Source: an uncultured Rhodospirillaceae bacterium
GTDB taxonomy: Bacteria; Pseudomonadota; Alphaproteobacteria; Rhodospirillales; Magnetospirillaceae
DNA: 61,894 nt
Assembly (NCBI GenBank): GCA_903941105.1
Contig: CAJANL010000285.1
Location: 1-61,894, forward strand
Reading direction: 5' to 3'
Shown: one piece after another, positions 57,089-61,894 of the stretch
Position numbering within the stretch: position 1 is the first letter of the stretch
How the letters are laid out: each line of letters opens with the position of its first letter
The notes under the pieces: generated by a model
Databases searched by the model: none
Seen by the model: the letters and a program-made list of their open reading frames with translations, nothing else
Told to the model about the DNA's origin: nothing
Translations under genes and position numbers: made by a program

Positions 57089-58323
57089 TCAGTTTGCGCT
57101 CCTCAGATCTTCGATGACTTTGCCGTCGTTGGGCAGGCTGCCCGGCGGATGGAACATCACTGCGCCCTTGATTTTGCACAGGGTCTGCACCGACTGGGCG
57201 ATGGCGGCGGCCAGCGCCTCGTCGGGCTGAGCGGCCTCGACGTTGAGGGTCATGGCGTCGGTGCCCAGGGCGTTGTCCACCACCAGCCGGGCGCGGCCGA
57301 GGCCGGCGTGACGCTTCACCACCTCGGCCACCTGGCGTGGATGGACGAACATGCCCTTGACCTTGGTGGTCTGGTCGGCGCGGCCCATCCAGCCCTTGAG
57401 CCGCATATTGGTGCGGCCGCAGGGCGAGGCGCCGGCCAGCACCGCCGACAGGTCGCCGGTGCCGAAGCGGATCAGCGGATAGTCGGCGTTGAAGCTGGTC
57501 ACCACCACCTCGCCGACCTCGCCCTCGGGCACGGGATCGCCGGTGCCGGGGCGGACGATCTCGACGATGACGCCCTCGTCGACGATCAGCCCCTGGCGGG
57601 CCGGGCTTTCATAGGCGATCAGGCCGAGGTCGGCGGTGGCGTAGAACTGGCTCACCGCGACTCCGAGGTCGGCCAGGGCCTGACGCAGCGGCGGCAACAG
57701 CGCCTCGCCCGAGACGCAGGCCTTGGTCAGCGAGCGGTGGTCGAGCCCCATCTCGTCGGCCTTCTCCAGGATGGCCTTGAGGAACGACGGCGTGCCGGTA
57801 TAGGCGGCGGGTCTGAGGTCCGCCATGGCCTGGGCCTGCGCCTCGGTGTTGCCGACGCCGGCCGGGAACACCGGGCAGCCCAGGGCGTGGGCGGCGCTCT
57901 CCAGCATCATGCCGCCGGGGGTGAAGTGGTACGAAAAGCAGTTGTGCACCAGCTCGCCCTGGCGGAAACCGGCGGCATGCAGGCCGCGGGCGATGCGCCA
58001 CCAGTCGCGACCCCTGCCCTCGGGGTCGTAGATCGGGCCCGGCGAGGCGAACACCCGCAGCAGTTCTGCTGTGGCGGTGGCGGTGGTGCCGGCGAAGGGC
58101 GGCGCGGCCTGTTGCAGGTCGATCAAGTCGGACTTGCGCAGGACGGGCAGCCGCGCCAGCGCCTGGCGGCTGGTGACGGCGACGGCCTCGACCTCGGCCA
58201 GGGAGCGCGTGAAATGCGGCGCCTTGGCCTTGGCGTGGGCGATCTGCGCCGGCAGGGCGGCGAGCAGCGCCGCCTCGCGGGCCTCGGGCGAGCGGGTTTC
58301 GAGGGCGTCGTAGGACTCGGTCA

Positions 58324-58324
<1 letters not shown>
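57089..58324 (-). CDS. Phenylacetate-CoA ligase family AMP-forming enzyme
   Basis: This 411-residue ANL-family protein matches the PaaK type: VFASPGPIYDPEGRG as the divergent P-loop, a TGTPSFL segment, FYATADLGLIAYES, and the C-terminal GRADQTTKVKGMFVHPRQV. It activates an aryl or alkyl acid with CoA. It overlaps livF by 1 nt, in the layout seen for ABC importers of aromatic or branched-chain acids. Confidence 0.85.
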
Positions 58325-59148
<824 letters not shown>

Positions 59149-59166
59149 CAGAATACTCCACCGTCA

Positions 59167-59195
59167 CCCCCCTCTCCCGCGAGGGGAGAGGGGGG
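59167..59195. terminator. 12-bp intercistronic hairpin between the binding-protein gene and livF
   Basis: Perfect 12-bp arms at 59167-59178 and 59184-59195 with a 5-nt loop lie just after the binding-protein stop codon. There is no T-run. It could protect the upstream mRNA and give higher expression of the binding protein than of livF, as in other ABC operons. Confidence 0.75.
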
Positions 59196-59212
59196 CTTTC
59201 AAGGTCAGACCA

Positions 59213-60442
59213 TTACCAGCCGAGCCATTCCTTGCGGCGTTCGATGTCGGCGGTGAAGATCTTGTTCATGCCGATGGCGCCGCCCTTGGTCTTGGCCTGA
59301 TAGACCATGACCTTGGTGGTGCCGCGGTGGTCGCTGTCGGTCCAGGACGACGGCAGGCAGACGCCCTCCAGCCCGGCCGGCACCCAATCCTTCTTCGTGT
59401 ACATGGCGGCCTTGACGGCGGGGCCGGTGATGGGGCCGGCCTTGGCCGCCGCCTCCATGGCCTCCTTCATGTAGAACACCGAGCAGACGGCGCGGATGTA
59501 GTGCACCGGCCGGGCCTCGGTGCCCGACGGATCGGACAGCTTGGAGATCTCGCGCACCAGCTTCATGCCGGGCGTGTCGTCGTTCCAGGTGGCGGCGGCC
59601 ACCGTCCACACCATGCCGTCGGCGGCGTCGCCGGCGGTCTTGAGGCTGGGCTCGTCCATGCCCCAGATGTTGCCCATGAACTGGGCCGAGACGCCCACCG
59701 TCTCGCACGACTTCAGCAGCGAGATGGTCGAGCCCGAGGTGTTGGCGAGATAGGCGTAATTGGCGCCCGATTCCTTCAGCGACAGGCACTGCGCCTTGAA
59801 GTCGCCCGGCTTCAGCGAGTACTGGATTTCCTGCAGCACGTCGAAGCCCAGTTCCTTGGCGTAGGCGCCGCAGGCCTGCTTCGGAGCGTTGGGATAGGGG
59901 TGGTTGTCGCCCATGTGGACGAACTTGGCCTTGCCGGCCCCGCCCTTTTTCTTCCAGTCGGCGGCGGCCCACTGCACCAGGCCGCGGCAGCCGTCGGAAT
60001 AGCTCGGGCCGTAGAAGAAGTTGTACGGCGACGCCTTGGCCGAGGTCTTGCCCTGCGGGTCGGTGAGGTGGCCGGAATACGAGGCCGAGAAATAGGGGAT
60101 CATGTCCTTGGCCACCGTGGCGGTCAGCGCCTCGGTGTCGCTGGTGCCCCAGCCCTGGATCGCCACCACCTTCTGGTCGCTGGTCAGCTTCTTGTAGGTG
60201 GACATGGCGCGCGGCACTTCGTAGGCGTAGTCGACGGTCTCGAATTCGAACTTCTTGCCGGCGACGCCGCCATGGGCGTTGATGTATTTCATGGCGTCGG
60301 CGATGCCGGCACCATAGGGCTTGCCCACCGACGAGGTGGCGCCGGTCAGGTCGGCCAGGTGGCCGACGGGAATGCCATCCGCCGCCAGGACGGGAAGCGC
60401 CATCACGGTCAAGGCCGCGCCGGCCAAAAGGGTCTTCATCAT
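59213..60442 (-). CDS. ABC transporter periplasmic substrate-binding protein (LivJ-like)
   Basis: This 409-residue protein has AGGAGG nine nt before the ATG at 60442 and a signal peptide (cut after about residue 21, VLAADG). The mature part is a periplasmic type-1 binding domain with the segment GIPVGHLADLTGATSSVGKPYG. Cys residues occur in unusual number for this family. It binds a branched-chain amino acid or aromatic/amide ligand for LivHMF. The CoA ligase downstream suggests an acid. Confidence 0.92.
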   Translation of the reverse strand: MMKTLLAGAALTVMALPVLAADGIPVGHLADLTGATSSVGKPYGAGIADAMKYINAHGGVAGKKFEFETVDYAYEVPRAMSTYKKLTSDQKVVAIQGWGTSDTEALTATVAKDMIPYFSASYSGHLTDPQGKTSAKASPYNFFYGPSYSDGCRGLVQWAAADWKKKGGAGKAKFVHMGDNHPYPNAPKQACGAYAKELGFDVLQEIQYSLKPGDFKAQCLSLKESGANYAYLANTSGSTISLLKSCETVGVSAQFMGNIWGMDEPSLKTAGDAADGMVWTVAAATWNDDTPGMKLVREISKLSDPSGTEARPVHYIRAVCSVFYMKEAMEAAAKAGPITGPAVKAAMYTKKDWVPAGLEGVCLPSSWTDSDHRGTTKVMVYQAKTKGGAIGMNKIFTADIERRKEWLGW

Positions 60443-60480
60443 CTCGGGTTTCCTCCTAGAGTGTTGGGGTCTTGGCGCCC

Positions 60481-61551
60481 CTAATACGAGAACGGGTAAA
60501 GCTTCCAGTACGACTTGATCAGCTTCCAGCGGTGGACGAGTCCGTCCGGCTCGAAGATCAGGAACAGCACGATGGCCAGCCCGATGGAGGCTTCCTTCAG
60601 GTAGGCCAGCCCCTCGGTGACCTTGGGGATGTCGCCGACCATGAACTTGATGCCGGTGGCGATCGCCTCGGTGGCCTCGGGCAGCAGCACCATGAAGGTG
60701 CAGCCCATCAGGGTGCCCATCACCGAGCCCATGCCGCCGATGATGATCATCCCCAGGAACTGGATCGACAGCAGGATGGTGAAGCCCTCGGCCGAGACGA
60801 AGTTGAGGTAGTGGCCGTACAGCGCGCCGCCCAGTCCGGCGTAGAACGACGAGATGCCGAACGACAGGATGCGGTACTTGGTCAGGTTGATGCCCATCAC
60901 CTCGGCCGAGAGGTAATGGTCGCGCACCGCCACGAAGGCGCGGCCGTCGCGGGTCCGCAGCAGGTTGGCGCCCAGGACATAGGTCACCAGCACCCAGCCC
61001 AGCACCACGTAGAAATAGCCCTTGTCGCCGCCGACCTCGTAGCCGAACAGGGTCACCGGCCCGGCCATGGAGCCCGACGAGCCGCCGGTGAACCAGTTGG
61101 CGCGGGCGAAAAAGTCCTCCAGGATGAACTGCGAGGCGAAGGTGGCGATGGCGAGGTAAAGCCCCTTGAGGCGTCCGGCCGGGATGCCGAACAGCAGTCC
61201 GAGCGCGGTGGTCATCACCCCGGCCAGCGGCATGGCCAGCAGCACCGGCACGCCGTAGGTGTTGTTGAGCCAGGCCGAGGCGAAGGCGCCGAAGCCGAAG
61301 AAGCCGGCGTGGCCGAGGCTGATCTGCCCGGTGCAGCCCACCAGGATGTTGAGCCCCAGGGCGGCGATGCCGAGGTAGCCGATCTGGATCAGCAGGTTGA
61401 GGTGGTAGTTGCTCGCCACCGTCGGCACCGCCAGCAACAGCAGGATGCCGAAGATGACCCAGCCGCGCGATGCCGGCGTCGGGAAGATGGTGGTGTCCTT
61501 GGCATAGGACGTCTTGTACTGCCCGCACGGGATCAGGCTGGAGCCGATCAT
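60481..61551 (-). CDS. livM: Branched-chain amino acid ABC permease LivM
   Basis: This 356-residue permease has about nine hydrophobic segments and the LivM motif GRAFVAVRDHYLSAEVMGINLTKYR (about residues 179-203), the cytoplasmic loop contacting the ATPase. Also seen: GQISLGHAGFFGFGA. The N terminus begins MIGSSLIPCGQYKTSY. It is followed by the binding protein gene and preceded by livH. Confidence 0.94.
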   Translation of the reverse strand: MIGSSLIPCGQYKTSYAKDTTIFPTPASRGWVIFGILLLLAVPTVASNYHLNLLIQIGYLGIAALGLNILVGCTGQISLGHAGFFGFGAFASAWLNNTYGVPVLLAMPLAGVMTTALGLLFGIPAGRLKGLYLAIATFASQFILEDFFARANWFTGGSSGSMAGPVTLFGYEVGGDKGYFYVVLGWVLVTYVLGANLLRTRDGRAFVAVRDHYLSAEVMGINLTKYRILSFGISSFYAGLGGALYGHYLNFVSAEGFTILLSIQFLGMIIIGGMGSVMGTLMGCTFMVLLPEATEAIATGIKFMVGDIPKVTEGLAYLKEASIGLAIVLFLIFEPDGLVHRWKLIKSYWKLYPFSY

Positions 61552-61554
61552 CGC

Positions 61555-61894
61555 CTAGACCCTCTCGATGTTCTTGGTGCCGAACAGTCCGTACGGCTTG
61601 ATCATCAGGATGATCACCAGCACGTAGAACGGCGCCACCGTGTAGAGATTGCCCATGTGCAGCCACTGGCTGTCGACATACTCGGCCATGTTCTCCAGCA
61701 CGCCGACGATCAGCCCGCCGACGATGGCGCCGATCACCGAGTCGAGCCCGCCGACGATCACCGCCGGGAACACCTTGATGCCGAAGAACGACAGCGCCGA
61801 CGACACGCCGTTGACCATGCCCACCACCACGCCGGCCAGGGCCGAGACCATGGCCGAGATGGCCCAGGCCATGGCGAAGACGTTCTTCACCGAG
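61555..61894 (-). CDS. livH: Branched-chain amino acid ABC permease LivH, 3' part
   Basis: The window ends inside this gene. The visible about 112 C-terminal residues have four hydrophobic segments and the LivH signature VIVGGLDSVIGAIVGGLIVGV. The reading frame stays open to the window edge; a full LivH has about 290 residues. It ends three nt before livM. Confidence 0.93.
   Translation of the reverse strand, partial: SVKNVFAMAWAISAMVSALAGVVVGMVNGVSSALSFFGIKVFPAVIVGGLDSVIGAIVGGLIVGVLENMAEYVDSQWLHMGNLYTVAPFYVLVIILMIKPYGLFGTKNIERV

Overview
The window is high-GC, gene-dense DNA from an alphaproteobacterium. The rpsT-dnaA adjacency, the pyrB-pyrC'-plsY operon, the large leucine/acyl-CoA catabolic block and the many c-di-GMP/GAF/PAS signalling genes suggest the Rhodospirillales, most likely a Magnetospirillum-like organism. 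That assignment is inferred from gene content and protein style, not from a database search.

Layout, left to right. Positions 1-6.8 kb hold a tRNA-Ser(GGA), a small membrane protein, an Atm1-type ABC exporter, a complete nickel ECF importer operon (nikKMLQO) followed by an extremely His-rich protein, and a CrcB fluoride channel. Positions 6.9-19.8 kb hold a PAS-GGDEF protein, a HPF-like protein, a TPR-methyltransferase fusion, a partner-switching module (SpoIIE-type phosphatase, RsbW-type kinase, STAS protein) running into an Mla-type lipid ABC transporter operon with its lipoprotein, a 23S rRNA methyltransferase, an acyltransferase, an IS256-type transposase scar and a VWA/DnaJ gene pair. 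Positions 19.9-37.6 kb hold acetoacetyl-CoA synthetase, a cyclic-nucleotide-binding protein, dnaA, rpsT, a long minus-strand envelope/glycolysis operon (gpmI, envC, ctpA, yibQ-like, rppH), an Ntn-hydrolase-like protein, a membrane flippase-like protein, an ABC-F ATPase and a histidine kinase.

Positions 37.6-39.6 kb are the clearest accessory region. A broken tRNA-Gly 5' half, a decayed inverted tRNA-Gly 3' half and an intact tRNA-Gly(CCC) are mixed with two homologous tyrosine-recombinase fragments that stop at nearly the same point. It reads as the scar of repeated integration at one tRNA gene. Positions 39.6-45.9 kb return to core functions: pyrB, a dihydroorotase-like pyrC' that lacks its metal-binding HxH, plsY, ubiA, an ETF-beta lysine methyltransferase homologue and thiol peroxidase. 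pyrB and ubiA diverge from promoters placed so close to their start codons that both mRNAs look leaderless.

Positions 45.9-61.9 kb form a minus-strand catabolic block: HMG-CoA lyase, both methylcrotonyl-CoA carboxylase subunits, two acyl-CoA dehydrogenases (one with the isovaleryl-CoA dehydrogenase catalytic Glu), thiolase, aldehyde dehydrogenase, a CoA ligase and a branched-chain amino-acid type ABC importer (livF, binding protein, livM, livH cut by the window end). Together with the distant acetoacetyl-CoA synthetase this gives most of a leucine-to-acetyl-CoA route; the methylglutaconyl-CoA hydratase is not in the window. A MntA/HepT toxin-antitoxin pair sits on the opposite strand inside this block. 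I found no CRISPR array and no complete mobile element. The most interesting signals are the tRNA-Gly scar, the leaderless divergent promoters, the Walker A substitution in the ABC-F protein, the metal-less PyrC', and a covarying dispersed hairpin repeat.
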